This document shows, in pieces, positions 24,639 to 36,659 of a stretch of DNA of 64,000 bases. The stretch is taken from NCBI RefSeq assembly GCF_011075055.1, contig NC_058145.1, positions 11,777,894-11,841,893 of the forward strand, read 5' to 3'. Numbering within the stretch: the first letter of the stretch is position 1; every line of letters starts with the position of its first letter. The stretch is from Mangifera indica. Lineage: Eukaryota > Streptophyta > Magnoliopsida > Sapindales > Anacardiaceae. The notes below the pieces were generated by a model. That model was not told the origin of the DNA and made no database searches. It was given only the letters and a program-made list of their open reading frames with translations. The position numbers and the translations under genes are program-made.

Positions 24639-26340
24639 ACCCTTGTCATGATGTGAGTTATGGGTTGCACATCATGGGTCAACACCAGCGTCCCATGAGT
24701 TCAAGTATACATGCGAAACATTAGTGTTATGACAAGACATGATAGGTTTATTGTGTAAGTTTTCTTCAACACATTAAACATAAGACATACCCCTCACCTT
24801 AGAGGCTATATGTCACTATCTATTAGGAATACTTGGAATATATAGACGTGAGTATATAAATGTGAAGCATGAGATCTCACATCGATTGTTGGTGGGGAAC
24901 TAGTGCCCTTATAGGTGTTATTGAGGCAATACCGTCAAGTCACTAAATAAACGCTTAGATTGTGCATCTTAAACTAGCTAATTGTGTCACCACCTCCAAG
25001 GGCATAAGTGGTTGCGCCCTAGCCAATGGGTTAGGTTGTTCTTAAATAACAAGGTTGAATTATTGAAGCGGGAAATTGTGATTAGGACTACCTTTGCCAA
25101 TGATATTGGTGACAGTCATAGATGTAGTAGTTCTTCTTCTGCTAGATTTCATTAGCAAAAGTTCTGTTGTGATGAGAAAAAAATATTATCGCTAGAATAA
25201 AGGAGATCTTGCGAGGAGCCCTCCTAGTAGCGCCAACTTATTGGTGTTGAGATTTTCACCACAAAGAAATACGTTTAATCATCATGTAATTCAATTCAAG
25301 AATATAAGGAGACATAAAAGAAAATTGGGCAATTATTTTTTAATGTGGTATGAGCCTGTGTTCATGGTAATATTGTTATTTGAGTAATGTGAATTGGAAG
25401 TTGTATTACAAAGTTATAATGCTTAATGAATGTCTGAAATATCTCTCTTTTAACCTTTTTACAGATAAGAATTCATACTAGTGGATGTTAGAGTTACATG
25501 TATAAATATGAAAGTTTGTGACTTGATGGACGTTGTCATGATCCTGATGTAAAAGAAAAGTAATTATACTTTAATTATGAGTATTGGAACTGAGGAAAGT
25601 GATTCCAAGATAATATGAAACTAATATTTAATGCTAAGTAGATTGCAAGAGACATGATGATAGACCCATGTTGCATATATGTGGCTTCTAAAATAGATCA
25701 TATCTTATCTAAGGGTTCTTCTTCAGCTGTGGGCTAAGGTTGGTTGCCTTTATGGATATCATATCCACGAGTTTGACTGAAAAGAAGTTTTTACCGCATA
25801 ACAAGCGTACCCGGGACCTTATCAGCACGTCTGTTTTCTCTGCTTTTATCGGTTCCGCCTCCACCGCCCATGGTTAGAATTGTATTTGACATGCTGATGG
25901 AGAGGACAAGTCGTGAAATCAATGTTGACAAGGTAGGGGCCAGAACAGCTTATTTGCATGTGCTTTAACGCGCTTAAAATACATGGGATTGCACGATAGA
26001 TGTCTCAAAAGAAGTTAGGTAATCCTATTTTCTACACCAAATACTAATAGAAAGACCATAGGCCAACACAAAACTTACAATGCCTGGTATACTCCAACTC
26101 AAATTAAGTTCCCCTGCATCAATCAATTTTCCAATTTTAAAGCCGCAATAAATATAGGGTATAAGAAAAGGCTCAATTACCTATTTAAATTTCACAAGCT
26201 TCCTCATCACAACTCAATCAAGTAACAATGTTATTCTACATGTCTCTCTCTCAGCCAAAGATTAAGAAAAATAGAGAAACTGAAATTTAATTTATATAAA
26301 AAAAAAAAAGATGAAAATGAAAATCGTCTGCTGGGTAATA
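24639..26340. other. Repeat-rich spacer 3' of RABA2
   Basis: No supported gene. 24.8-25.3 kb resembles decayed retrotransposon DNA (CCTCCTAGTAGCGCCAACTT, then GTGTTGAGATTTTCACCAC). At 25750-25870 a G+C-richer stretch reads in one frame MDIISTSLTEKKFLPHNKRT followed by RDLISTSVFSAFIGSAST. It looks like an exon fragment, but I do not recognise it and there is no gene structure around it. Confidence 0.3.
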
Positions 26341-26373
26341 AATCTGTTTTCTTCCTCAAGTATCCACATCATC

Positions 26374-28236
26374 TTAAGCAGAACAGCAACCTTTTTTCCC
26401 AGTCCCTGAATCAGCAACATTAATAGTGGTTCCTTGACCGGGAATAGCAGTAGAAGCAGCTGCCTGCTGGGCTGCCAATGCTTTTTTGCTTACAATATGG
26501 TAAATCTCTGTCAAAATTGTCTGAAACGCCTTCTCAACATTGGTCGCTTCCAGTGCAGATGTCTCAAGGAATGAGAGACCTTCCTTCTCAGCCAAGGAAT
26601 GACCATCCTCCTCTCGAACAGCTCTAAGATGATTTAAGTCAGACTTATTCCCAGCCATCATTATCACAATGTTAGAATCAGCATGATCTCTTAATTCACG
26701 GAGCCACCTCTGGACATTGTCAAAAGTTTGCCTCTTGGTTATGTCATACACAAGGAGGGCACCAACAGCTCCTCTGTAGTAAGCACTGGTGATCGCTCGA
26801 TACCGCTCCTGACCTGCTGTGTCCCAAATCTGTGCCTTAACTGTCTTCCCTTCTATCTGCATCAAAAATTATAGGTTATGAAAGAAGTTTAACCACGTAA
26901 AAAAAGGAAAACAGCTTTGGTGCAATTTTGAGAACCACACATCTTATGCCCCACAACCATAAATCTTATGCCGCACAAGAACTGTCTAATTCAATGGAGG
27001 ACTCAGAAACAAAACAAACTTTAAACTGCAACTCATGGTGTTTCAATGAGCTACATCTTAACAAAAAATCCATAGACAGGTATATTATTCACAGTCATAC
27101 ACAAGTTACCCGTTTGCTTGAATTATAAAAAAGTCATTTGACTATTCAACATTATAATACACTTCAAAAAGGGCCTCATCTACATCTCACACTGTCTCAT
27201 TTATCATAACATTAAGGGTGCTTTTAGTTAAGGCAATATTTTATTATAAAAAATTACAGATTATCACAAAATAGATTAAATATTATTATGTTTAATAAAA
27301 ATTGGTTGGTTAAATGATTAGTGTTTAGTTGGATATAATAAAATATTATTAAAATGTTATTTTATTTAAATATCATTGAGTATTATTCTAAAATATTTTT
27401 CATGTTATTTGTTATATTAATAGAAAATTAAAGTATTTTGTCCTAAAAAAAATTAGTAAATAAAGATAGAAATATAACAAAATCAAGATTAACTTAGTAA
27501 TATTTAAATACAAAAGGTGCAATTAGTATTCAGATTACCTCCTGTCACATTGCCATAATCTTTTTATCCCTTGAACCAAACCCCCTTAACTGCTCAATCA
27601 ACATGCCATAAACCATGTGTCCCTTTCACTAAGTTGTCCATTTGCACTCTTAATTAAGTTTCAGGTATAATAGTTCACAGCAAAAAAAAGGTCCAATACA
27701 AAAGTTTTCCATTCACAGAATCTTGAAGGATAATCGGTTGGTGGAATTTCATTATAGGCACAAAAATTGCAATTATGACCAACATTTCCTCACTAATTCC
27801 AAAAACAATAAACCATTGAAGATGAAATTTGACGATAAGCATAAACAAGCAGATACAATTTCAGCCAAAAAATAATATCTAATAACCTCTCATATGAAAT
27901 TGTCAAATTAACTAACAACAATTCTAATTTTTTTTTCACCACTCAAACTACCGGTAACAATACCAGAGAACTTTTTCAGTAACACAGAAACATAAGCAAG
28001 CAAATGAACGAACTCAATCAAAGTCTAATTTCCAAAAAATATAAAGCGACACGTCTTATGTAGAGAATCACCTGAAGAGTTCTGGTAGCAAACTCAACGC
28101 CGATAGTAGATTTAGATTCCAAGCAAAATTCATTCCTTGTAAACCTTGAAAGAATATTTGATTTCCCCACACCAGAGTCTCCGATCAACACGATCTTGAA
28201 CAAATAATCGTACTCGTGATCAACTCTATTTGCCAT
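26374..28236 (-). CDS. RABA2: RABA2-type small GTPase (Rab11 family)
   Basis: Two coding exons, 28072-28236 and 26374-26856, joined in phase 0; 215 aa. The start is the ATG at 28236 ([20 protein letters not shown]), not the GTG one codon earlier. All G motifs are present: P-loop GDSGVGKS (19-26), STIGVEF switch I, WDTAGQE (66-72), NKSD (125-128) and ETSALE. The C-terminus GCCSA gives the double-cysteine geranylgeranylation site (212, 213). RABA2 proteins act at the trans-Golgi network/early endosome in secretion to the plasma membrane and cell plate. The sequence from [13 protein letters not shown] on is closest, from memory, to the RABA2b/c/d group, and its closeness to PP1, elongin C and SMO2 genes agrees. 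The 1.2-kb intron contains a Tourist-like MITE. Confidence 0.96.
27215..27586. mobile_element. Tourist-like MITE in the RABA2 intron
   Basis: About 370 bp of AT-rich DNA bounded by inverted ends: AGGGTGCTTTTAGTTAAGG on the left, and AGGGGGTTTGGTTCAAGGG on the minus strand at the right. TTA/TAA trinucleotides lie at the borders, as in PIF/Harbinger insertions. No coding capacity. The border is uncertain by one base. Confidence 0.6.
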
Positions 28237-28506
28237 CACAGCCTCTCCCTCTCCGATCTCTCTTTAAACACGCGTACACGAACAAAGAAACAAACACACC
28301 TAAAAATCAATCAAATTTCACTTGATTTTTAAGAAATTAAAGCGACAGCTTGGTGAGTTTAGAGTTTTCTTACTTTTAGTCACAGACGGATAGATCGAGA
28401 AGAGAGAAATGCTACTTTCGTAGAAGAGAGAATTGAAGGGGTTGTGTCCACTGAGAGAGAGAGGGGTTAATTGGAAACAAAGAGAGGTATGAAATTGACA
28501 GAGCAT

Positions 28507-28513
28507 GTTTTAT
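28507..28513 (-). promoter_or_regulatory. TATA box of RABA2
   Basis: The minus strand reads CCTATAAAACATG, about 275 bp upstream of the ATG. GA-rich sequence follows as in plant 5' UTRs. An ACGACGCCGTT palindrome-like motif lies just upstream at about 28530-28545. Confidence 0.45.
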
Positions 28514-28559
28514 AGGTACATTTTTTTGGGATGGAACGGCGTCGTTTCCTTGAGAGGAA

Positions 28560-29280
28560 TTGAGAATATGATGAGGTGGCAACTGACAATTGCAGGCTGG
28601 CAGGTGTGTGCAGTGGATGTTTAGTGATTGCCACGCCCTTGTCATTTGGGATTCAAGTGTTTTAATTTTATTTTGGGGGTCAGTTATCATAAGGTCAGGT
28701 CTATCTTTCTTCCAATGTAACAACCAATTATATTGTGCCACATCATAGTCCCAAGAAAGTGACATAGATTTCAGTTAGAAGTGGAAAATTTGTTGAGTGC
28801 ATAAAAATTCAACGACGCTATGATTTTAATGAAAGTTTAGTTGGAAAATTAAATAAAAAAATATGTAATAATTAAATTCAATAATTGAATCATTAGACAA
28901 ATATAATGGCATGAAAGATGAATAATTGACCATTTTGCTTTTGATTTAAGCTATGGTGGAGTATTATGAAAGTCACCACATTCTTATTGAAATAAATTAA
29001 AATATTAATGTAATAAAAAAATGCATAAAGAAAATTAAAAAAATAATTGTCTAATTATTAAAAAAAATCTATAATTTGTCAAAATGGAAATTTAATTATT
29101 TTATGATATTTATATTTAATAATATTATCAATGACGCCCCCCAATCATTTTCTTCTGACCAGGTTGCCAACCGAGCACTTGTCTGATTTGTCTTTTTAAA
29201 TTGATTTGGTTGGTAGGCATAGGGCTATCAATGACTCGGAATGTAATTAACCTAATACCCAAACAGGCTCTACATTCTTT
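28560..29280. other. Intergenic region between divergent RABA2 and elongin C genes
   Basis: The two genes are transcribed away from each other, with about 1.2 kb between their start codons. The middle (28.8-29.13 kb) is AT-rich and featureless. A minus open frame at 28412-28765 spans the RABA2 promoter and has no protein-like signal. Confidence 0.4.
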
Positions 29281-29413
29281 GTCTTCAGAATTCGTGTGAA
29301 ACCACGCGTCGCTAATAGCGTAAGCATAACCGCTGCTGATAGAATTCTACGCACTCCCCACGCCGAGTCCGATCGGTTCACATCGTCAAATCGAAACTCC
29401 ACAGAAGAAGAAG

Positions 29414-30576
29414 ATGAGGAAGGAAGACACAGTGAAGCTGATCAGCGCGGAAGGCTTCGAGTTCGTGATCGACAAGGAAGCTGCCATGGTTTCCCAGACC
29501 ATCCGCAACATGCTCACCTCTCCAGGTTTCTCTTTCTTAGCTGAAAGCAAAAATTATTTGTTTTTTGCAATTACATAACTATTTTCATGTAATTTATTGA
29601 ATACAATTTGTGTGGTTGATGACGAGTGTATGTTTTGGGCGAATGTTATGGTACCGTGATTGGAACCCTAACATTACTTGAATCAATGGTATGGGCGCAT
29701 TGTCAGTTCTTCTAATGTTGTAACAGCAAATCGGAAACGGAATTTGAATTGTAACGTGTAAATGCTACCATTTTCTTGTTTTTAATTGGCCGATAATATT
29801 CCTGGATCAGTGCATATAGTGTAATTACGGTAAAATTATTATTGTATTCATGTGTTGCAGGGAGTTTTGCTGAAACACAGGATGGAAAAGTGACATTCCC
29901 TGAGATAAGTACAACCATTTTGGAGAAGATCTGCCAATATTTTTATTGGCATCTTCAGTATGCCAGGTTCTGTTTTTTCTTTCATAATGTGTATTCTTTT
30001 GTGAAGATACTATTTTCAGTCTATTTATGTGTCTACTTGTCTTTTGATACTGTGAATTTGGATGAAAAAACCTAGTTTTGTTGACTATATGTATCGGCTA
30101 TTAAGATATACTTCACAAATTTGTTAGTGTTCAATGGAATGGGAGCTTTACAGGAATTTAAAACCTGTTTTTCTCAACTTGCATTATGGAAGAATGTCAT
30201 CCATTAGATTTGGGAAATGACTATTTTTTTATGTGGTCCTAAGCTTTGGAGTGAGGTGGGCAGTGCCTTATTCATCATTCATCATCGTTGAGTTCATGTA
30301 ACATAATTTTAAAGACAAACACATGCTATTAATCATATCTATGTCAGTTTTAAACAAATATGAATATACTTATTTTTTTGTTGCTCCTTTCACTAGCACT
30401 GATTGCCTTTTGGAGCTAACCAAAGATTGGAAGCCCCCGTTGAATATTTGTTCATCATACTGCACTATGTTGACATGGAATGTTGCTCTATGGTCAGGGG
30501 TAAGGAAACTGATTTTCACATTGAGCCTGAAATAACTCTAGAGCTGATGATGGCTGCTAACTATCTCCATACTTGA
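29414..30576 (+). CDS. ELC: Elongin C
   Basis: Three coding exons: 29414-29525, 29861-29966 and 30498-30576; 98 aa. The start MRKEDTVKLISAEGFEFVID and the end KETDFHIEPEITLELMMAAN YLHT are the complete Skp1/BTB-like fold of eukaryotic elongin C. Split codons give Gly at the first junction and Arg at the second. In animals elongin C joins elongin B in cullin-2/5 ubiquitin ligases and in the elongin A complex; the plant protein is conserved but little studied. Only Val35-type core residues common to the family are seen, nothing odd. The longer reading frame that overlaps exon 1 in another phase is spurious. Confidence 0.94.
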
Positions 30577-31900
30577 GCAAATTGCTGTACTTGCTTCTTG
30601 AGTGACAAGTACCTTAACATTGTAAGCTCTCTGTTATTGCCATTTTCTGGTTACAAGTTTTCATTATGGCTTATACTCTTCTATTTGTTTGTCAGCTTGA
30701 ATTTGTTGCAATCTGACCTTATCCTCTTTCTCTTTGTCTAGCTACCATACTGCTTAAGGATGTTATTGTTGCCTGAGAAGGCTTAAGTAAAGATGCTAGG
30801 ATTCTGATTTAAAGCCCTGCACTGGAGTTCATAGCCACTACAAAGAAGTGTATTCAGAAGAATATAAAAATATTAGTTGTTCTTACATAAAAAAGTGTGA
30901 TACATATGTAGCAGAAGCCAGAAAGTGAATGTAGTAATTGAATGATTTAACTTTGCTGTTGTATGCTATAGAACTCAAGTCTTATGAACAGAAACATTGT
31001 TTCGTCATGGTCTCTGCCAAAGAAGTATATTTCGTGACGCACTTAACCTTGTATACTTTCATATCTTTATTAGCCACCTATCATCACCAAAGATTGAATA
31101 TTCTGAAGGCAGAGCTTATGGAATCTAGATTAGTTTGGTACCATTGAATCAGATGGTACTCTTTTCAAGCTTTAGTAATGCTGAGAATGGGGCTTCAAAA
31201 CTCAAGCAAATAGCAACTGTATATTTCCTCTGGTTACTCAAATTTTACGCATAAAGCCTTCATTTTTAGATTGATCGCATTCATGCAAGCTAGAATGCTA
31301 GAAATATGATTGAAAAACTATTAAATACTAGATCTATTAATGTTGAAAACTTTAACTTTGATATGAAGAAACACTACAAGAATGATAGAACTGGTTGACA
31401 AGTTTGAAAAGCTGGTTGAATGAATAGTAGAAAGAACCATCTTTTTTTGATGCTAAACTCAATCTCTTATTTCAAATTCTTCATCCCGTGTCTAATCTCT
31501 TCCCTTTCTTTTTCCACCATTAGCCTTCTTGCAGTTTTCTCTATCTCTTCACCTTCTTTTTCCTCCATTACCCAACCCCACGCCTATTCTCCATACAGCT
31601 TATTAATATGATATTTCACCTTGTTATAACTGGTCTAAAGGGGTATTCTCAGCCACATTTCCCGTGTAAGGTGAATGCATTAACTGATTCCAAAGATGCA
31701 TGGTATTTTATTTTTTATATAATATTAATATTATTTTGATTTTAATTTTGATTAAGTTTATATGATTAATTCTTTCACTTTTCTTAGCTACTTAAGGTGG
31801 TTAATGTTGAATAAGCATAGACAAGAATAATACATGGTTGGGTCACTTAAAACGACAGCGTCTTCCTTTCTCTTTATGTACTGAACTCTAAAGCATTACG
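30577..31900. other. Spacer between elongin C and the THA8-like gene
   Basis: The first few hundred bases should be elongin C 3' UTR. The rest shows no supported gene. AAAACGACAGCGTC near 31850 belongs to the promoter of the following gene. Confidence 0.4.
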
Positions 31901-31930
31901 CTTTCTCGCATGAACCTCTGAAGCCCTTCA

Positions 31931-33012
31931 ATGGCGATTCGTGCGCTTTCAAGATCAAAAATCCCAATTTTTGCTTCAATCTTTCTTCAAAGCCTCACTA
32001 AAGAACCGCTCAAAGAGGCTTCAATTTTAGCTTTAAAATCTAAAACTCAGCTTGAGGAGTTAAATTTACAGAAACCCATATCAGGGTTTAGGCTGTACCA
32101 TGATGGGAGGCCAAGAGGACCACTTTGGAGAGGAAAGAAATTGATTGGAAAAGAAGCACTTTTCGTCATTCTGGGATTGAAGAGGTTTAAGGATGATGAA
32201 GAGAAGCTTCAAAAGTTCATTAAAACTCATGTTTTAAGGCTCCTGAAAATGGACATGGTAGCTGTTCTTACCGAACTTGAGCGCCAACACGAGACTGTTT
32301 TAGCGGTTAAGGTAATGGGGTTCTTGCCTTAACGCACAAAAAAAGTTCTTTTATGAATTTAATCTTAATTTGTATTCATCTAATAAGTTAAACCTTTCAA
32401 GATTGTAATGTAATCAGTTTGCTTATTTGTATTGCAATGCCTTGTAACATAAGCTTGTCTTTTCAAAACTTGGTGCGGTGAAACTGTTTGATAAAATGCT
32501 TCAAAAAAATATTGTTGTTTCTATTTTACTTTGAGATGTGGACTCTTAGCTTGACAATGTTGAAAGTTTGATTATTTTTTTATGTTTGTGGTTGTCATAA
32601 CCATGGTAATATGAATATTCAGACGTTCGAGGTGATAAGAAAGCAAGACTGGTATAGGCCTGATGTGTATCTCTACAAGGACATGATAATTGCATTAGCC
32701 AGGTGCAGAAAAATGGAGGAAGCAATGAAACTGTGGGAAAGTATGAGAAAGGAGGATTTATTTCCTGATTCTCAAACATACACAGAAGTGATTAGGGGAT
32801 TCTTGAGTGATGGTTCTCCTGCTGATGCAATGAACATATATGAAGACATGATAAAGTCTCCGGACCCGCCAGAGGAGCTGCCGTTCAGGATTTTGTTAAA
32901 AGGCCTTCTGCCACATCCTCTCTTGAGGAACAAAGTCAAGAAAGACTTCGAGGAGCTTTTTCCTGAAAAACATGCTTATGATCCTCCAGAAGAGATTTTT
33001 GGCAAATTATGA
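31931..33012 (+). CDS. Short P-class PPR protein, THA8-like
   Basis: Two exons, 31931-32311 and 32623-33012, phase 0, 256 aa. The N-terminus (MAIRALSRSKIPIFASIFLQ) is basic and Ser-rich like an organelle transit peptide. The conserved block GRPRGPLWRGKKLIGKEALF and VILGLKRFKDDEEKLQKFIK precedes four or so PPR-like helical pairs (VYLYKDMIIALARCRKMEEA, TYTEVIRGFLSDGSPADAMN). This is the layout of the small THYLAKOID ASSEMBLY 8 family, with few repeats and a role in organelle group II intron splicing. Similarity, from memory, is highest to the At1g62350 type rather than THA8 itself. The exact target and the organelle cannot be read from the sequence. Confidence 0.88.
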
Positions 33013-33375
33013 GCTTTAGATCTATTTTGCCTAGCTGAAATTAAGTTTGAGTAGGGGATTTCATTTTTTATTGATAAAATGTACCGTATTTTAGGCTGTT
33101 TTTTAACTGGGATGAGAAGACATGAAGGTGCAAATTCATTTGGTTTGGTTTCATTTTCATGTTGGATAAATGGGACTAAATTTTATTTGTGTCATCTATG
33201 GAGTTCTCCATTTTAACTTTTTTCTAGATCCCCACGGCAGAAGTCGTGAATCTTGTTTGTTAGGAAGTCGGGCCATTTACTCCATTGGTAGCAACCCTAA
33301 GAATCAGAGTAGCATAGATAGTGAACATTTCATTCGATATTTATTTGTATATTAATGTACCCCTGCTTTCATCAA

Positions 33376-33457
33376 GTGGGCGTGCCTCAGTGGTTATCGG
33401 GCATGACTAGAAATCATGTGGGCTCTGCCCGCGTAGGTTCGAATCCTGCCGCTCACG
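33376..33457 (+). tRNA. tRNA-Ser (anticodon AGA)
   Basis: 82 nt. Acceptor GTGGGCG pairs with CGCTCAC; anticodon stem CATGA/TCATG encloses CTAGAAA with AGA. The long variable arm GTGGGCTCTGCCCGC forms its own stem, as expected of a class II tRNA-Ser. The T arm is GTAGG TTCGAAT CCTGC. Discriminator G. No intron. A T run follows at 33473. Confidence 0.95.
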
Positions 33458-33479
33458 CTTGGGAGGTTAAGACTTTTTT

Positions 33480-35172
33480 CATTTTCTCTTTAAATGGATT
33501 GTGCTTATTAATTTATCTTTGATTTTATCAAAAAAACTACAAGCCCCTCCTTATATGGACGATGCTGATTTGGTCCTATACACAGGCCTATCAAGTTAAG
33601 TTTTCAGTTAAAAAAATATTCAATTTTAATTTAATTTAAATTAAAATCGTATTAATAAATGCTTAATTATAATTTAATTTAAACTGACATAATCTAAATT
33701 GATTATACTTTTTTAATTAATTTTAATGTTTTAATTTCTTTCATAAAATTATGCTAACCTATTATTAACAAAACATAAACTATTGATTTGTTTATAAATG
33801 GTCAAAACATTTATAAACATATTGATAATCTTATAATTAAATTTCATTCCCATCATCAAAAATAAAATTAAAATTAAAATAAAACTCAAGAATAATTAGA
33901 AAAATAATAATTATATAGAGACAAAATTATATATAATATGTAAGAATTTTAATTGTTGTAAACACTTGTTTTCCAACCTTTCTTTTAGTTTTTGTTCCCA
34001 AGGTAAAGATTTATTATATTTAATCTTAATATATTATATTTAAGTCTCTGTCATATTTATAAAATTTTGATTTATCTGATATAATAGTTATAAGTTTGAT
34101 CATTATATTTTAAGTTTATTTATCTAATAAATATTAGATTATTTTAAGTTTATCTATCTAATAAATACAAACAGAGTCTTCATGTATCAGAAAATATCTT
34201 TATTTTTAGTTTAATTTTAATAAATTCTACCATAATAATATTTTTTTAATCATTTGAATTAATTTAAATCAATTTGAATTATTTTTGTGTGGATTCGAAC
34301 ACATTGTAATAAGTGGGTCGTGTTAAAAAATGACGAGCTCTATTTGGAGCCAAATTTTTCCATAATTGCATATCAAATTAACAGATAATGTTAAAAAATT
34401 CCTAAATGAGTAGAGGACAAATTCACCAACAAAACCAAGTCAACGGCAAGCAGTGGTTTACAGTGAGAGATGGATGGCCCATTGACTACCTTTCAAGTTG
34501 TGATAAACCCTTTGTTTATGGCAATAATTGTACTTGCTCTTTACTAAAATGGACTTTGAGTACTATCTTAAAGAATCTCTCCTTATTTTAGAATCCTAAG
34601 AATATATGGATAAGATATCTGGGGTCATTTCATCAAGACAATGTTATCTTTAGCTAAAATTTTCAGCTTTATTCGAGAATTCACAGGGGCTCTTCCATGT
34701 TATTGTTTAGTTCAAAGGGAGAGGGTGCCCTACCAATATGAAGTTTCATATGGGCAAATCCAATTTTTAAAAAAACTCAGAAAAACAGAGATATGGTGAC
34801 GAGTTTATGACTTTTTCTTCTCCATGGAAGAGATGCAAGTGGGATGAATGATAGTATCAATAGTGAAGATATCATGGAATCAAATCAACCATTTTGATTT
34901 GAGCACCGCACATCATCCAAGTCCAGTTGCTTATAATTTTTAAAAATGAAAACAATCTTATCTGTTATCTTGTTTGTTGGATCTAATGATTTAATATATC
35001 TTCATCAACTTTCACTTTCCATGTCTTCAAAATCATGCATATCCACGCAATTCCCTCCGTCAAGGGTCATTGGCTGATGCCTAAAGAAGGAGATATAACT
35101 TCTTAGTGAGAAGGGTTATTTATTTGTTTGACTCTAGATTACAAAGAGAAGTTGGGATTATCCATTTGTTGG
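33480..35172. other. Spacer between tRNA-Ser and the G-box promoter
   Basis: Very AT-rich between 33.6 and 34.3 kb. No supported gene. A 61-codon frame at 34406-34591 shows no recognisable feature. Confidence 0.4.
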
Positions 35173-35173
35173 A

Positions 35174-35225
35174 CACGTGGCACGACATGACACGATCCAC
35201 GTGGGTTGACAGGTGGACCCACGTG
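35174..35225. promoter_or_regulatory. Cluster of three G-boxes/ABREs
   Basis: Perfect CACGTG at 35174-35179, 35198-35203 and 35220-35225; the first and third are followed by GC (CACGTGGC, the classical ABRE core). They sit about 240 bp upstream of a TATA box (TATAAAT, 35467-35473) and 370-420 bp upstream of the ATG at 35594. Such clusters bind bZIP (ABF) and bHLH factors, so abscisic acid, drought or light response of the next gene is likely (inference). Confidence 0.75.
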
Positions 35226-35466
35226 GCACTTATCCGTTATGTTCAGTTGAGGATGATATTATTCTGGTAGTCGTATATGGGAAGAGAATGTACAGAATGT
35301 GAATAAGAGGGAACATCAATGAAGTTTCCTTCAAGTCTTCAGATAATTAAAAAAGAAACCCTTTAGAAAGTATAGAAAGAGGAAGCCTTTTTTATTATTA
35401 TTATGATGATAATGGCACATGGGCGGCAGTGGCAAAGCTAGTGCCGCCTTTTAAGTTGTGTATCAG

Positions 35467-35473
35467 TATAAAT
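35467..35473 (+). promoter_or_regulatory. TATA box of the 35.6-kb gene
   Basis: TATAAAT, 127 bp before the start codon, on the coding strand and downstream of the G-box cluster. Confidence 0.5.
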
Positions 35474-35593
35474 TTGATGGCAATTTAGAGTTTTCTGCTC
35501 ATATCATACATACTCATACATCCATTTCTTTCAACTTTGGTCTTTCTTGGAAGCTCTATTGTAACTCATAGAGGTAGATTTGAGTTATTGTTT

Positions 35594-36562
35594 ATGGAGG
35601 GTAAAAGGCAAGCGGGTTCCTCTTCTTATTTCACTGCTGATCTTTTTGGCACCAAGGAGTCACCACCACCATCCTCCTCAGGGATTTTTGCTTCTATTCT
35701 GTCACCTCCGTCTATGGTATATTGCTACTTGTTTCTTTATATAGATAAAAGGACTATGTTCATTTTAAACTAACTGTTATTTACTTCAATGGAAAGTAAT
35801 AGTAAATTAGTACTGATGAAGTGAAGCTGAATTGTCTATTCCTTCCAATTTCCAGGTGGTAGGGAGGAATGCCTCAAATTCTGAGCTTATGGGATCTTGG
35901 CAAAAACAGCACCAAGGGAACAAAGACTGGATTAGCACCAAAAAAGGAACTGCAGGTTGGTGAACAGCCTTGTTTTCCACTAAACCTACATGTTTTCCCA
36001 TAAATCTCATTTCTGATTTGTTATTTGTAAAGAAGCATAATCTTCTGCTGAACTAGTTTCTTCTAATTATCAGATAAAAAGTATAATAATCTCCATGTTT
36101 TCTCTAAATAATACAGCTCAAAGTACCGGGGGTGCAACCTGTAACATACTCAACAAAAACAAAAGTAGTATTGTGCAGGAAGGAATACCAGAACCATGTC
36201 ATCTAAGTTCATCTCTTTATTACGGTGGACAAGACAACTACTCCAATTTGCCAAGCAGTCATGCTGCTGGATCATACCCTGCAGTGAGTATTCATCACCT
36301 AATAACTTGTACAAATAATTTTTGTAATAGGATACTGTTCCCAATTATATAATGAATCATAATAATTCTGCTAAGTACTACAAACTTTTTAAATGATTCA
36401 GCATAAGAAAGGAGGGGAAGAAGATGATCCAAATGGCAACTCACACGGGGCTTCTAGAGGAAATTGGTGGCAAGGTAATAACTCAAATGTTTATAGTTGT
36501 TGAATATGCTATCTTGTACAATTTCCTGAGATGCATTTTTTGCAGGTTCACTCTATTATTAG
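35594..36562 (+). CDS. Small plant-specific protein ending in GSLYY, function unknown
   Basis: Five coding exons: 35594-35716, 35856-35955, 36117-36283, 36402-36474 and 36546-36562; 159 aa. Every junction has GT/AG and keeps the frame. The conserved features are the N-terminal FTADLFGTKESPPPSSSGIF, a central EPCHLSSSLYYGGQDNYSN and the C-terminal EEDDPNGNSHGASRGNWWQG followed by SLYY. Two LYY tyrosine motifs occur, one at the very end. The protein is Ser/Gly/Asn-rich, hydrophilic, without signal peptide or membrane segment, and probably disordered. I recall similar uncharacterised Arabidopsis proteins (At5g59080/At3g46880 type) and no known biochemical function. The last exon adds only five codons plus stop. 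The G-box cluster upstream suggests stress control. Confidence 0.85.
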
Positions 36563-36659
36563 GACCTTTCTTTCCAATGCACCCGAATTCGTTTTTGCAG
36601 CAATTCCTCAAGTCTAGTGGAGTAATGACCAAGCAAGACATGCAATATAAATAATTAAT

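Noticed and set aside
28412..28765. 117-codon minus reading frame upstream of RABA2
   Set aside because: It spans the RABA2 TATA box and 5' UTR, has no protein-family signal and uses sequence typical of a promoter.
29296..29544. 82-codon frame overlapping elongin C exon 1
   Set aside because: Out of frame with the genuine elongin C exon starting at 29414, which matches the family from its first residue.
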